From NCBI RefSeq assembly GCF_019049285.1, contig NZ_JAGMUL010000064.1, positions 1-46,378 on the forward strand: 46,378 nt of DNA, given 5' to 3'. The position numbers were made by a program, and so were the translations under genes. Under the pieces are notes generated by a model. The model had not been told where the DNA came from, ran no database searches, and worked only from the letters and a program-made list of their open reading frames with translations. The DNA is from Streptomyces sp. AC550_RSS872. Lineage in GTDB: Bacteria; Actinomycetota; Actinomycetes; Streptomycetales; Streptomycetaceae. This document shows positions 33,051 to 41,859 of the stretch, in pieces (the first letter of the stretch is position 1; each line of letters starts with the position of its first letter).

Positions 33051-33290
33051 GTGGGCCTCCGTCGTACGGGACGAGCACCGGGACGAAAGGGTTGAGCTGT
33101 CGCGGTGTGCGTCGAGACTGCGGCAGCCGTCGCGTCGCCGGCCCGCGATTACCGCGCCGCAGGTAACCCAGGCGGACCGCGCGCTCCGGACGGACAGGAT
33201 GCCTCCGTAACGAAGGTCGGTGAATCCGGGGGCTGCGGGCTTGGGCCCGGCCGCTTGACCGGGGACGCCGAACGTCATGGAGGGGTGAGC

Positions 33291-33655
33291 ATGGGCTCGG
33301 CTCAGGGACGACGGTCCTCCGTGCGGGATCGCGCGGCGGCACTCGGTCTCGGCGGGGAGCGGGGAGCGGGGAGCGGGGAGCGGGGAGCGGGGAGCGGGGA
33401 AATTATGCCGGCGCAGGGCTGTGGGGCGGCCTCGCACTGCTCGCACGGCGGTTCCTTGCGGGGGTGTTTGTCGTCCTGCTCGTCTGTCTGGTCGTCATGA
33501 GGCCCTCGTGGGGGTTCCAGAAGGGCGTCATCACGACGGGAGCCGTGGTGCTCTCACTGTTCGGTCTCACCCCGGCCTGGCGCGGTCTCAGCGCCAGGCT
33601 CGGGCTCCGCAGGTGCTACCTCTGCACGCGCGGTCTGGTGGTCACCAGCCCCTGA
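33291..33655 (+). pseudogene. Small membrane protein gene with frame interrupted at a 7-bp repeat
   Basis: ATG at 33291 has a strong GGAGGGG site and opens a frame that enters seven copies of GCGGGGA and then runs off into a non-conserved tail. A different frame just after the repeat has GC-rich third positions and encodes two hydrophobic segments (LWGGLALLARRFLAGVFVVL; a second from GVITTGAVVLSLFGL) up to the stop at 33655. Joining them needs a net gain of one repeat unit or loss of two. It is therefore either a decayed gene, a slippage-switchable gene, or a collapsed repeat in the assembly. I do not recognise the protein. Confidence 0.45.
33352..33400 (+). repeat. Heptanucleotide tandem repeat (GCGGGGA)x7
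   Basis: There are seven perfect, uninterrupted copies of GCGGGGA over 49 bp. It lies inside the start region of the small membrane-protein gene. Copy number changes of 1 or 2 alter the frame because 7 is not a multiple of 3. Confidence 0.95.
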
Positions 33656-33807
33656 CGCTCCTGGTCCTCGGCTGGAAGCCCCAACTGGTGGAGGCCCTGC
33701 CGACGCAGGCGGGAGCGCATGGTGTCCGCTGAGAGCGGACGGCGAGGCCGGCGGCCGTGGCGGTGGGCCCGCCCGGCCCCCGGCCCCCGGCCCCCGGCCG
33801 GCGGCGG

Positions 33808-35304
33808 TCAGGTGGTCGGTACCAGGCGCCACTGCTGGCAGTTGTTGTTCAGCCAGGTCCACTGGCGTACGTCGGTTCCGTTGGCGGTACCGCAGTTGGC
33901 GACGTCGGCGACCTTGCCGCTGTTCTCGTTCACGATCCGTACGTGGTCACCTGTGGCCGTGTACACCAGGCGGAACTTCTGGCAGTTGTTGTTCAGCCAG
34001 GACCACTGCCGGATGTCCGTGCCGTTGGCCGTCCCGCAGTTCGCGGTGTCCATGACCTTGCCGGTCGCGACGTTCACCAGCCGGTTGGTGTCGTTGCCCA
34101 GGTCCTCGATCCGCCACTTCTGGTTGGCGCCGCCGTTGCAGGTCCACTGGTGGATGTTGGTGCCGTCGGCGGTGTTGCCGCCCGCGATGTCCAGGCACTT
34201 GCCGCTGTTGCGGTTCACGAGGGTGTACGCGGTCGGGGTGGCCGCCGTCTCCCCGGAGGGGCCCGGCAGGGTGGTGCCGAGGGCGACGGGGGTGCCGAGG
34301 TTCGGTGTGCCGTCGGCGTTCCAGGTGAACTTCTGGGCGCGGGTGGTGCGTTCGTTGCCGCAGCGGTCGGTGGTGGAGTCGTTGGCGTGGTAGACGATCC
34401 AGTTCTCGGTGCCGTCGGGCGAGGTGAAGAAGCCGTTGTGGCCGGAGCCGTAGACGCCCGCCGCGTCGTTGCGGCTGAAGACCGGTGACGGCTTCTTCGT
34501 CCATGCGGCGGGGTTCAGCGGGTCGGCACCGGTCAGTTCCAGCTGGCCGAGCTGGTAGTCGGGCGTGTTGCAGCCGCTCGCGGAGTAGATGAGGAAGGTG
34601 CGTCCGTCGCGCTGGAGCGGCTCGGGGCCTTCGTTGATGGCGGCCCCCATGGTCTCCCAGCTGAGGGTCGGCGTGGAGATGACACTCCAGTTCCCGCTGA
34701 CGGTGTACGGGTTGGTCATCGGGGCGATGACCAGGCTGGGCGGCGTGCTGCTGTTCGTTCTTCCGCTGCCGACCATGTATGTCCGGCCGTTCACCCGCAG
34801 GACGCTCGCGTCGATCAGCCAGTTGGTCGGGTAGAGGTTGGGTCCGGTGATCATCGACTTGTAGGTGTAGGGGCCCATCGGGTCCGTGCCGGCGCTCTCC
34901 AGGACATGCGTGCGCTGCGTACCGTTCGCCCCGCAGCACGGCGTGCCGCTCTGCCCGGCGCTGTAGTACAGGTACCAGCGGCCGTCGGAGAAGTGGATCT
35001 CCGGGGCCCAGATGTTGGAGTTGCGGGTGGGGGTGGTGTCCGACCAGATCTGCACGTTGGGAGCGGTGGCGAGGCCGGCGAGGGTGGGCGACTTGCGCAT
35101 GCCCAGGACCCCGGTGAACGTCGTCGTGACGAGGTAGTAGTTGCCGTCGTGGTACTCCAGCCAGGGATCGGCGCCCTTGAAGGACTTCAGCGGGTTCGTG
35201 TAGGGGCGGCCGTCCTGCGCGGACGCGGGTCCCTGGGCACAGACCAGCGCCATGAGCAGTGCCACGGCGCCGGTCAAACACAGTCTGAGCCGACGAATGA
35301 TCAC
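33808..35304 (-). CDS. Secreted GH43 arabinanase/arabinofuranosidase with ricin-type module
   Basis: This is a 498-residue exported enzyme. A Sec signal peptide (RRLRLCLTGAVALLMALVCA) leads to a five-bladed GH43 catalytic domain: base Asp in SFKGADPWLEY, pKa-modulating Asp in WLIDASVLR, and acid Glu in AINEGPEPL. From about residue 365 a ricin B (CBM13) module follows with three QxW-like repeats (NQKWRI, CQKFRL, CQQWRL). It should cleave arabinan or arabinoxylan side chains outside the cell. GTG at 35304 has GGAAGGGA upstream. It lies head-to-tail with a second GH43 gene, 149 nt downstream of it. Confidence 0.88.
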   Translation of the reverse strand: MIIRRLRLCLTGAVALLMALVCAQGPASAQDGRPYTNPLKSFKGADPWLEYHDGNYYLVTTTFTGVLGMRKSPTLAGLATAPNVQIWSDTTPTRNSNIWAPEIHFSDGRWYLYYSAGQSGTPCCGANGTQRTHVLESAGTDPMGPYTYKSMITGPNLYPTNWLIDASVLRVNGRTYMVGSGRTNSSTPPSLVIAPMTNPYTVSGNWSVISTPTLSWETMGAAINEGPEPLQRDGRTFLIYSASGCNTPDYQLGQLELTGADPLNPAAWTKKPSPVFSRNDAAGVYGSGHNGFFTSPDGTENWIVYHANDSTTDRCGNERTTRAQKFTWNADGTPNLGTPVALGTTLPGPSGETAATPTAYTLVNRNSGKCLDIAGGNTADGTNIHQWTCNGGANQKWRIEDLGNDTNRLVNVATGKVMDTANCGTANGTDIRQWSWLNNNCQKFRLVYTATGDHVRIVNENSGKVADVANCGTANGTDVRQWTWLNNNCQQWRLVPTT

Positions 35305-35453
35305 GGTACGTCCCTTCCGGATGTTCGCTGTGTCGGACGTCGATCGGTGAGCTGGTCCGGGGTGTGGAGAGCCATCAGGTGAGCAGGGGAAGGCAGAGGA
35401 CGGGGATGCCGGCGCTCTCCCAGGAGGCGTCGGCATCCCCAGTCGGTGTCGGG

Positions 35454-36884
35454 TCAGTTCGTCACGCGGAAGGTGGCGTCACCACGTGCTGTCGCGGTGG
35501 TGACGGTGTCGAGGCGGAGCTGGTAGGCGTAGTGCCGGATGTAGCGGTCGGGGTGGTTGTAGGACTGGAAGGAGGACCAGGTGGAGTCGGCGAGGCCGGC
35601 GACCTGGCGGAAGGTGGCGTCCGCGGCGAACTGGGCGGTGCCGTCGTTGCGGACCAGCTGGAAGTCGTTGTTGGCGTGCCGCAGGAAGTAGCCGCGGTAG
35701 TTCACCGACTCGAAGGAGACGGTGCCGGAGCCCGCGAGACCGGGCCGCAGACGGAACTGGGCGTCCGGGCCGGTGATGTTCTGGTCGATGCGCACATCGA
35801 ACCCGGCGTGCCGCACGTACCGGTCCTGGAAGTTGTACGACTGGATCCGCTTGGCCGGGATGTCGCTCCAGCGGGCGAGCACACGGGATTCCTCGGCGGC
35901 CGTGAGCGGCAGGATCGAACCGTGGCGCTTCTTGTTGACGCCCATGTTGTAGCTGCCCGATGCCGGGAGCTTGTAGGTGCCGGGGGCGGAGGGGTTGGTC
36001 GTAGTGACCGGCATGTACCCGCGTCCGGAGGAGTACTGGTCGAGGTAGAGCGCCCACTCGTTGCGGTCGCGGAACTTCATCCACATCGGGCCCTCGACCT
36101 GGGCGCCGGTCAGGCCGATGCCGGAGAGGTTGCCGAGGTTGGTCCACGTCCCGAGGATCGAGTTGCTGCCTTCGAGGGTGATCTGGCCGTCGCCGGAGGC
36201 GCGTACGTAGCGGTAGTTGCCGACGCCGGCCGGCATGTCGACGATCTGGGTGTCGATGATCTCCTGCATGCCGGGGCGCTCGATGTAGATCTTCGGGGTG
36301 GTGATGGAGCGGAAGTCGCTGGTGTGGGCGTAGTAGATGCGGTGCTTCTTCACGCCGTCGACGGGCTTGTTCGTCGCCCAGTACAGGACGTAGTTGTTGG
36401 TGGCTGGGTCAAAGTGCGCTTCCGGTGCCCAGGCGTTGCGCCCGTCGGGGATTGCGCCGGCGACGTTGAGCAGCCACGGCTCCGACCAGTTGATCAGGTC
36501 CGTCGACTCCCACACCACGAGGTTGCGGCTGCCGTTGCTGATGGAGTCCGGCCACGACTGCCCGCAGCTGATGCACAGGTCGGTCGCGATGATCCAGTAC
36601 TTGCTGCCGTCGGGGGACCGGACCAGTGCGGGGTCGCGCACCCCCTTCGTGCCGACCGTGGAGCGCAGGATCGGCGCCCCTCCGTTGAGGTCGTTCCAGT
36701 GGAGGCCGTCCGCGCTGTGTGAGAGGTACATCTGCTGACCGTTCGACCCCTCCCCGGTGAAGTGCAGCATCAGGTAGCCCGGGTCGGCGGCGGCCGCCCG
36801 CTGAGGTGTGGCCAGGGATTGGGAGGTGAAGAAGAGGCCGACGGCGACCAATATCGCCGCGAGCCGGGTGAGCAGTCTCGACAT
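35454..36884 (-). CDS. Secreted GH43-like glycosidase with AbfB (CBM42) module
   Basis: This is a 476-residue exported protein. Signal peptide: LLTRLAAILVAVGLFFTS, then Ala-rich cleavage zone. GH43-type residues are seen in GVRDPALV (base Asp), NAWAPEAHF and AQVEGPMWMKF (acid Glu). The last 130 residues form an AbfB arabinose-binding domain with the repeated RY(V/I)RH motif (DRYVRHAGFDVRI, GYFLRHANN, DRYIRHYAYQLRL). ATG at 36884 follows an AGGA-type site. A similar AbfB domain occurs in the nearby sigma factor. Confidence 0.88.
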   Translation of the reverse strand: MSRLLTRLAAILVAVGLFFTSQSLATPQRAAAADPGYLMLHFTGEGSNGQQMYLSHSADGLHWNDLNGGAPILRSTVGTKGVRDPALVRSPDGSKYWIIATDLCISCGQSWPDSISNGSRNLVVWESTDLINWSEPWLLNVAGAIPDGRNAWAPEAHFDPATNNYVLYWATNKPVDGVKKHRIYYAHTSDFRSITTPKIYIERPGMQEIIDTQIVDMPAGVGNYRYVRASGDGQITLEGSNSILGTWTNLGNLSGIGLTGAQVEGPMWMKFRDRNEWALYLDQYSSGRGYMPVTTTNPSAPGTYKLPASGSYNMGVNKKRHGSILPLTAAEESRVLARWSDIPAKRIQSYNFQDRYVRHAGFDVRIDQNITGPDAQFRLRPGLAGSGTVSFESVNYRGYFLRHANNDFQLVRNDGTAQFAADATFRQVAGLADSTWSSFQSYNHPDRYIRHYAYQLRLDTVTTATARGDATFRVTN

Positions 36885-37459
36885 GTGCGTGTCCTGTCTC
36901 TCTACGGGTGCCGGGACGGGGTGGAAGCGGGGTGTCGGACGCGTGACCGCTGGAAGCCGGTGGCTGTGCCGCAGGTGCCTCGTCCGAGCAGGGCCCCGTC
37001 CCCGGCCGTCGTACCGTCGGCGAGGACGGCGAGCGACGTCGCAGTGGCGAACGGCCGGCGGACGATCTGTTCCACACCGGCAGATGCGGGAGCAACGCTC
37101 ATGACAGAGACATCCTTGTTTCACGTCGTGGAGCGGAAGCGGAGGCGAGCCGAAAGGCCCGGCCAACAGGCGTGCGTTCGATATATCGGACTTTGTTCGT
37201 GAATTCGGCCAAAAGTTAGAGGGCTGTAAAAGCGAGTGTCAAGAGGGTGAACAGCAGAAGCAGCGTTTCCTCCGTCCAACCTCGGGATGGGTCGTACGTA
37301 CAGGAGACGCAACCGGCGCGTCGCGCATAACGGAAACCACGGAATGGACGACAGCGTGGGGCGACGCCTGAGAAGCGGCCCCCTCATGTCCTTCCGGATT
37401 CGCTCTGGCACACTGTCGCCCTCGGCACATCGGCACGGCGACGGGACGGGTGGGGCGGG
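36885..37459. promoter_or_regulatory. Divergent control region between GH43 and the ECF-AbfB gene
   Basis: This 575-bp region holds GTTCGATATATCGGAC (37176-37191), whose ten-base core CGATATATCG is perfectly palindromic. It is AT-rich around 37170-37230, unlike its surroundings, and is a good promoter/operator candidate for either gene. A 66-codon minus-strand frame (36902-37102, MSVAPASAGVEQ...) has an AAGGA-like site but no recognisable product; I do not call it a gene. Confidence 0.45.
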
Positions 37460-39013
37460 GTGCGTTCTGAGGACAGGCAGGAACGGCCGGACGTCGCTGT
37501 CGTCATGGCGGCGCGGGCCGGGGACCGGCAGGCCTCGGAACAGCTGCTGCGGGGCTGTCTGCCGTTGGTATACAACATCGTCGGGCGGGCCCTGGACGGG
37601 CACAGCGACGTCGACGACGTGGTCCAGGAGACGATGGTCCGGGTCCTGGACGGGCTGCCCGGACTGGAGCAACCGGATCGGTTTCGGCCCTGGCTCGTCG
37701 CCATCACCGTGCGACAGATCCGTGACCGGTGGCGCAGAGGGCGCACCCGGCTCGACGCGGAACCCCTGGAGGAGAACGCCCAGGAAGCAGACCCGCAGGC
37801 GGACTTCGCCGACCTGGCGATTCTTCGGCTTGCGCTGTCGGGCCAGCGGCGTGAAGCGGTGGAGGCGACCCGCTGGCTGGAGGAAGAGGAACGCGAGGTA
37901 CTCGCGCTGTGGTGGATGGAGAGCGCCGGTGAACTGACCCGCGGCGAGCTCTCGACGGCCTGCGGTCTCACACCGCAGCATGCCGCGGTCCGAATCCAGC
38001 GGGTCAAGGAACGGCTGGAGACGGCGCGCACCGTCGTACGAGCCGTGACGGCCTCGCCGCGCTGCCCGGACCTGGCCGCCGTGCTCGCCTCGTGGGACGG
38101 GCGGCCGTCCGGGCTGTGGCGCAAGCGGCTGGCACGCCATGTCCGCGACTGTCCGCAGTGCCTGTCGAACTCGTCCGACCTGATACCGGCGGAGGGGCTG
38201 CTGGCCGGCTTCGCGCTGGTGCCGGTGCCGGTCGGCCTGACCGGCCTGGTACTCGCCAGGGCGCTGGGGGCGGACTCGGCCGGGGCGACCGTCGGTGCGG
38301 GCACGAGTGCGGCGAGCGGTGCGAGCCGTACGGCGCGGACGGTCGGCAGGCTGGCCGCCAAGCCCGCGGCGGCGGCAGCGGCAGGTGCTGTCACGCTCGC
38401 GGCTGCCGGAGTGGCCTGGTACACCGCCACGGGATCGCACGAGCCGGCCCCGCGACCCGCCGTCGCGGCCCCGCAGTCGCCCGCCGCCTCGTCCGTGCCG
38501 CCGTCACCGAGAACGTCCGCCGCACCGACACCGACACCGACGCCGACAACATCCCCGGCGACGACAGCTGAGGCGCGCCTCTCCGGGCGGCATGCCCTAC
38601 GGTCGGTCGACAACCCCGGCGACTACGTGAGCCGGTCCGGCCGACTCGGCATCCTGGGCCCGGTCGGCGCCACCAGCTCCGCGGCCACCCGGCAGGCGGC
38701 CACCTTCACCTTCGTTCCCGGCCTGGCCGACCCCCGCTGCTACTCACTCAGGGACGCCACGGGCAGGTACCTGCGGCACTACGCCTTCCGTATCCGGCTG
38801 GACCCCGACGACCGGTCCGCCATCTTCCGGAAGGACGCCACCTTCTGCCCCCGTTCCGGTTCCACGGCCGGTTCGGTCTCCCTGGAGTCGTACAACTATC
38901 CCGGCCGCTACCTCCGTCACCGGGACAACCTCCAGCTGTGGCTCGACCCTTCCGAGAGCACGGCCGCGTACCGGGCCAGCCGCTCCTTCGTCCTCGTGGC
39001 GCCCTGGGCCTGA
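37460..39013 (+). CDS. ECF sigma factor fused to zinc-type anti-sigma motif, membrane segment and AbfB domain
   Basis: In this 517-residue fusion, residues about 13-85 are sigma region 2 (LVYNIVGRALDGHSDVDDVV) and 135-190 are region 4 (EEREVLALWWMESAGELTRG, TPQHAAVRIQRVKERL). A zinc anti-sigma-type HxxxCxxC motif follows (H227, C231, C234). Two hydrophobic stretches come next (about 247-269 and 303-322), then a Pro/Thr-rich linker and a C-terminal AbfB domain with RYLRHYAFRIRL and RYLRHRDNLQLWL. The likely logic is a membrane-tethered sigma that senses arabinose-containing polymer outside the cell. If both hydrophobic stretches crossed the membrane, AbfB would be inside, so topology is open. 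GTG 37460 is the start. The adjacent GH43 genes are probable targets. Confidence 0.85.
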   Translation: MRSEDRQERPDVAVVMAARAGDRQASEQLLRGCLPLVYNIVGRALDGHSDVDDVVQETMVRVLDGLPGLEQPDRFRPWLVAITVRQIRDRWRRGRTRLDAEPLEENAQEADPQADFADLAILRLALSGQRREAVEATRWLEEEEREVLALWWMESAGELTRGELSTACGLTPQHAAVRIQRVKERLETARTVVRAVTASPRCPDLAAVLASWDGRPSGLWRKRLARHVRDCPQCLSNSSDLIPAEGLLAGFALVPVPVGLTGLVLARALGADSAGATVGAGTSAASGASRTARTVGRLAAKPAAAAAAGAVTLAAAGVAWYTATGSHEPAPRPAVAAPQSPAASSVPPSPRTSAAPTPTPTPTTSPATTAEARLSGRHALRSVDNPGDYVSRSGRLGILGPVGATSSAATRQAATFTFVPGLADPRCYSLRDATGRYLRHYAFRIRLDPDDRSAIFRKDATFCPRSGSTAGSVSLESYNYPGRYLRHRDNLQLWLDPSESTAAYRASRSFVLVAPWA

Positions 39014-39167
39014 CACTGCACGGCCTTGCTCTGAAAGTCGCCACCCCGGCGACCGGGCCCACGACGATCCGCTCCACACCGGTCGCTTAGGCTGGTTCCT
39101 TGTCGCCGGCAAGGAGGCGCCGGCTGCGGCAGCGTGTGCTCGCCGTCCGTCCGAGGGAGGCGTTCGC

Positions 39168-39851
39168 GTGGCAGTTGCCGGAGGCCGGTCGACGAAGCGG
39201 CTCCAGCGGGGAACTCTTTCCCAGGGGCTCATCGTGGGGACCGCGCTGCGGATCCTCGACGAGGACGGGCCGGACGCGCTGACCTTCCAGCGACTCGGCA
39301 AGGAACTGTCCTCCTCCGCGACCGCCGTCTACCGGCACTTCGCGAGCCGCGACCACATCATGGTCGCCGTCGCGGAGGAGCTCGACAGGATCTCCCTCGA
39401 GGGGTACGAGCCGCACGAGTCGTGGACCGAGTCGCTTCGGGACCTGGCGGTCCGCGCCTGGAACACCGCGCTGGACCATCCGGCGGCCGCCGCGCTCTGC
39501 ATGGGGAGAGTCACCCGGGGCGTTCACGAGTTGCGCGCCGTCGACGCCGTCCTGGAAGCGTTCCACCGCGGCGGCTGGCGCGGCCGGGAGGCCGTCCTGC
39601 ACTACCAGGCGTTCTCGAACTTCATCCTCTCCATGGCGAGCAACAACGCCTGGCGGCTCGTCAACCAGCGGTTCGGCGCCGAGGTGAACTGGGTGCAGGA
39701 GTACCAGCCGGCGGATCCCGACGCGTACCCCTACGCCGAGGCGGCGAAGGAGCACCTGCGCAGCGTCGACATGACCGAGGTCTTCCACCGGCAGACGGAC
39801 ATCCTCCTCGCGGCCCTCGAGGCGGAGGCGGCGACGCTCCCGCGCGACTGA
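39168..39851 (+). CDS. TetR-family transcriptional regulator
   Basis: This is a 227-residue repressor-type protein. The N-terminal HTH is LIVGTALRILDEDGPDALTF then SSSATAVYRHFASRDHIMVA; the rest is the helical ligand-binding domain. GTG at 39168 has GGGAGG about 7 nt upstream. It stands directly before the peptide/amide uptake operon in the same direction, with a palindrome in the gap (39930-39948), so control of that operon is likely. Ligand unknown. Confidence 0.88.
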   Translation: MAVAGGRSTKRLQRGTLSQGLIVGTALRILDEDGPDALTFQRLGKELSSSATAVYRHFASRDHIMVAVAEELDRISLEGYEPHESWTESLRDLAVRAWNTALDHPAAAALCMGRVTRGVHELRAVDAVLEAFHRGGWRGREAVLHYQAFSNFILSMASNNAWRLVNQRFGAEVNWVQEYQPADPDAYPYAEAAKEHLRSVDMTEVFHRQTDILLAALEAEAATLPRD

Positions 39852-39929
39852 CCTGCGTCACTCCTCGCGGCCGCCACTCAGCAGCGTTCTCGCGGCCGAA
39901 ATCGGCGGCAGGGATGGCGCGTGCAAAGA

Positions 39930-39948
39930 TAGTTAACGCTATTGACTA
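39930..39948. promoter_or_regulatory. Candidate TetR operator TAGTTAACGCTATTGACTA
   Basis: This 19-bp imperfect palindrome has arms TAGTTAA and TTGACTA that match in 6 of 7 positions. It is AT-rich in a GC-rich setting and 170 bp upstream of the substrate-binding protein gene, 79 bp after the TetR gene. Its size and symmetry fit a TetR-family site. Confidence 0.5.
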
Positions 39949-40118
39949 CGCCGTTCACTTGGCGGCATCCTCTCCACACCCAGTGCTCCACGGCTCGCTG
40001 CCAAGCGGCGTCCGCAGAGCGCCGCGCGCACCGCCTCCACCCCGAACTGCTCGCGCTCGTCCCGCCCGGTCCCTTGCCCGACCTGCGCAGAGCACGACAT
40101 CCCTCTCCAGGAGCACCC

Positions 40119-41699
40119 ATGCGCCAGACCCGTACCCGCGCGGTCCCTGTGACCGCAGCCGTCGCCATGACGGCCGTACTCGCCGGTTGCACCACCACGG
40201 GAGCGACGTCCGCAGACCCGAGCGGCGGTGATGCCGCCACGGCGACGAAGATCCGGACGACGATCGACGTGCCGGCCGGCTTCGACCCGGCCAAGGCCCT
40301 GTCCCTGCCGGACTACCAGCTCGCCCGGAACAGTTACGACACCCTCGTGCGCAAGGACGACGGCGGGCTCGTCGGCGGGCTCGCCACCGAGTGGAAGAAC
40401 ACGCCGACCTCGGCCACGTTCACCCTGCGCGCCGACGCGACCTGCGCCGACGGGACTCCGATCACGCCAACGGTCGTCAAGGGCTCCCTCGACCGGTACG
40501 TCGACCCGAAGACGGCGGCGCCCGATCTCCCCACGGTCTTCGGCCCCGGCAACACGGTGAAAGTGACCGCCGACGACGCGGCGCGGACGGTGAAGATCAC
40601 GCTCGCCAGGCCGTGGGGCGACATGGTCACCGGCCTGTCGGTCGCGAGCACGGGCATCGTCTGCCCGGCGGGACTCAAGGACCTCAAGGCACTCGCCGCA
40701 GGTAAGGCCAAGGGCTCGCAGTCCGGCCCGTACCTTCTTGAGAAGTCCCAGTCCGGCGTCTCGTACTCCTACACGCTTCGTCCGGAGTACAAGGCATGGC
40801 CCGCCTGGCGCACGAAGATCTCCGGCAAGGTCGCCGCGACCTTGGAGTACCTGGTCTCGCCCGACCCGACGGCGACCGGCAACCTCGTGACCAGTGGCCA
40901 GCTCGACATCGGCAAGATCGACGCCTCCGGTATCCCGCGCTTCGACGGCGTGCCCGGCCACAGCGTGAGCGTCAGCCGGTTCTCCGACTTCTACCTGCTC
41001 TTCAACGAACGACCCGGCACCGTCTTCGCGGACGTCGCCACCCGCCGGGCGGTCGCCCAGGCCGTTGACCGCGCCGCCTTCACCAAGGTCGTCTCGAAGG
41101 ACACGGGTGAGCCGTCGACGATGTTCGTGCAGAAGGGCATCCCCTGCAACGACCCCGGCACCTCCTTCCTCGTACCGACGGACAAAGCCGCGGCGGCCGA
41201 CGTGCTCAAGGGCAAGAAGATCCGCCTCGTCGGCCCTCAGGTCGTCGGGCCCGCCGGCGCCGGAAACCAGTACATCCAGGAGGCGCTGCGGGCCGCGGGC
41301 GCGGACGTCACCCTCGCCAACGTGGACGTCGGGACCTGGGTCGGGACCGTGTTCGGCAAGCCCGACGCCTGGGACCTCACGGTCTTCGCCGACCTCAACT
41401 TCCTCGGCAGCCTCGCGGGCCCGCTCGGCCACTTTGTGGGCCCCACCGTCCCCGAAGGCGGCGGCAACCTCGGCGCGGTGAAGAACGCCGAGCTGAACAA
41501 GGCCTTCGCCCAGGGCGCGGAGGCGACGACCGAGAAGGCCCGCTGCACCGCGTACCAGACGGCCGCCAAGGCCCTGATCTCGCAGGTGGACGCGGTGCCG
41601 CTGGTCAACGACCCGTTCATCTACGCACTGCGCAAGGGATTCAGCGCACAGATGCTCGGCGGCTCGCTCGACGACCCGATCCTGCGCATCACCGGCTGA
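40119..41699 (+). CDS. Peptide/amide ABC transporter substrate-binding lipoprotein
   Basis: This 526-residue family 5 (DppA/OppA-like) binding protein has an N-terminal lipobox signal (AMTAVLAGC) with the lipid-modified Cys near residue 24. Features include NSYDTLVRKDDGG, GLATEW and SFTLRADATCADGTPITP-type elements of SBP_bac_5. ATG at 40119 has AGGAG 7 nt upstream. It is the first gene of the uptake operon with an amidase, two permease domains and two ATPases downstream. Confidence 0.88.
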   Translation: MRQTRTRAVPVTAAVAMTAVLAGCTTTGATSADPSGGDAATATKIRTTIDVPAGFDPAKALSLPDYQLARNSYDTLVRKDDGGLVGGLATEWKNTPTSATFTLRADATCADGTPITPTVVKGSLDRYVDPKTAAPDLPTVFGPGNTVKVTADDAARTVKITLARPWGDMVTGLSVASTGIVCPAGLKDLKALAAGKAKGSQSGPYLLEKSQSGVSYSYTLRPEYKAWPAWRTKISGKVAATLEYLVSPDPTATGNLVTSGQLDIGKIDASGIPRFDGVPGHSVSVSRFSDFYLLFNERPGTVFADVATRRAVAQAVDRAAFTKVVSKDTGEPSTMFVQKGIPCNDPGTSFLVPTDKAAAADVLKGKKIRLVGPQVVGPAGAGNQYIQEALRAAGADVTLANVDVGTWVGTVFGKPDAWDLTVFADLNFLGSLAGPLGHFVGPTVPEGGGNLGAVKNAELNKAFAQGAEATTEKARCTAYQTAAKALISQVDAVPLVNDPFIYALRKGFSAQMLGGSLDDPILRITG

Positions 41700-41859
41700 C
41701 GGACAGGCCGTCCGCACGCGGCGCAGACCCACGCGGCGCAGACCCATGCGGCGGAGACCCACGCGGCCGGACCCGACCGTCCGGCAGGCACGGAGAGCCC
41801 CCGCGCTGTTGCGGAGCCCCGCACCGAGACCCTCGCAGCTTTCCGACAGGAGCCCCCTG

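Noticed and set aside
36902..37102. 66-codon minus-strand frame upstream of the GH43-AbfB gene
   Set aside because: Only a weak AAGGA-like site supports it and the product matches nothing; more likely untranslated leader or promoter DNA.
39942..40118. N-terminal extension of the substrate-binding protein
   Set aside because: The frame is open, but the ATG at 40119 has a good binding site and is followed at once by a lipoprotein signal peptide; the extension would also overlap the candidate operator.
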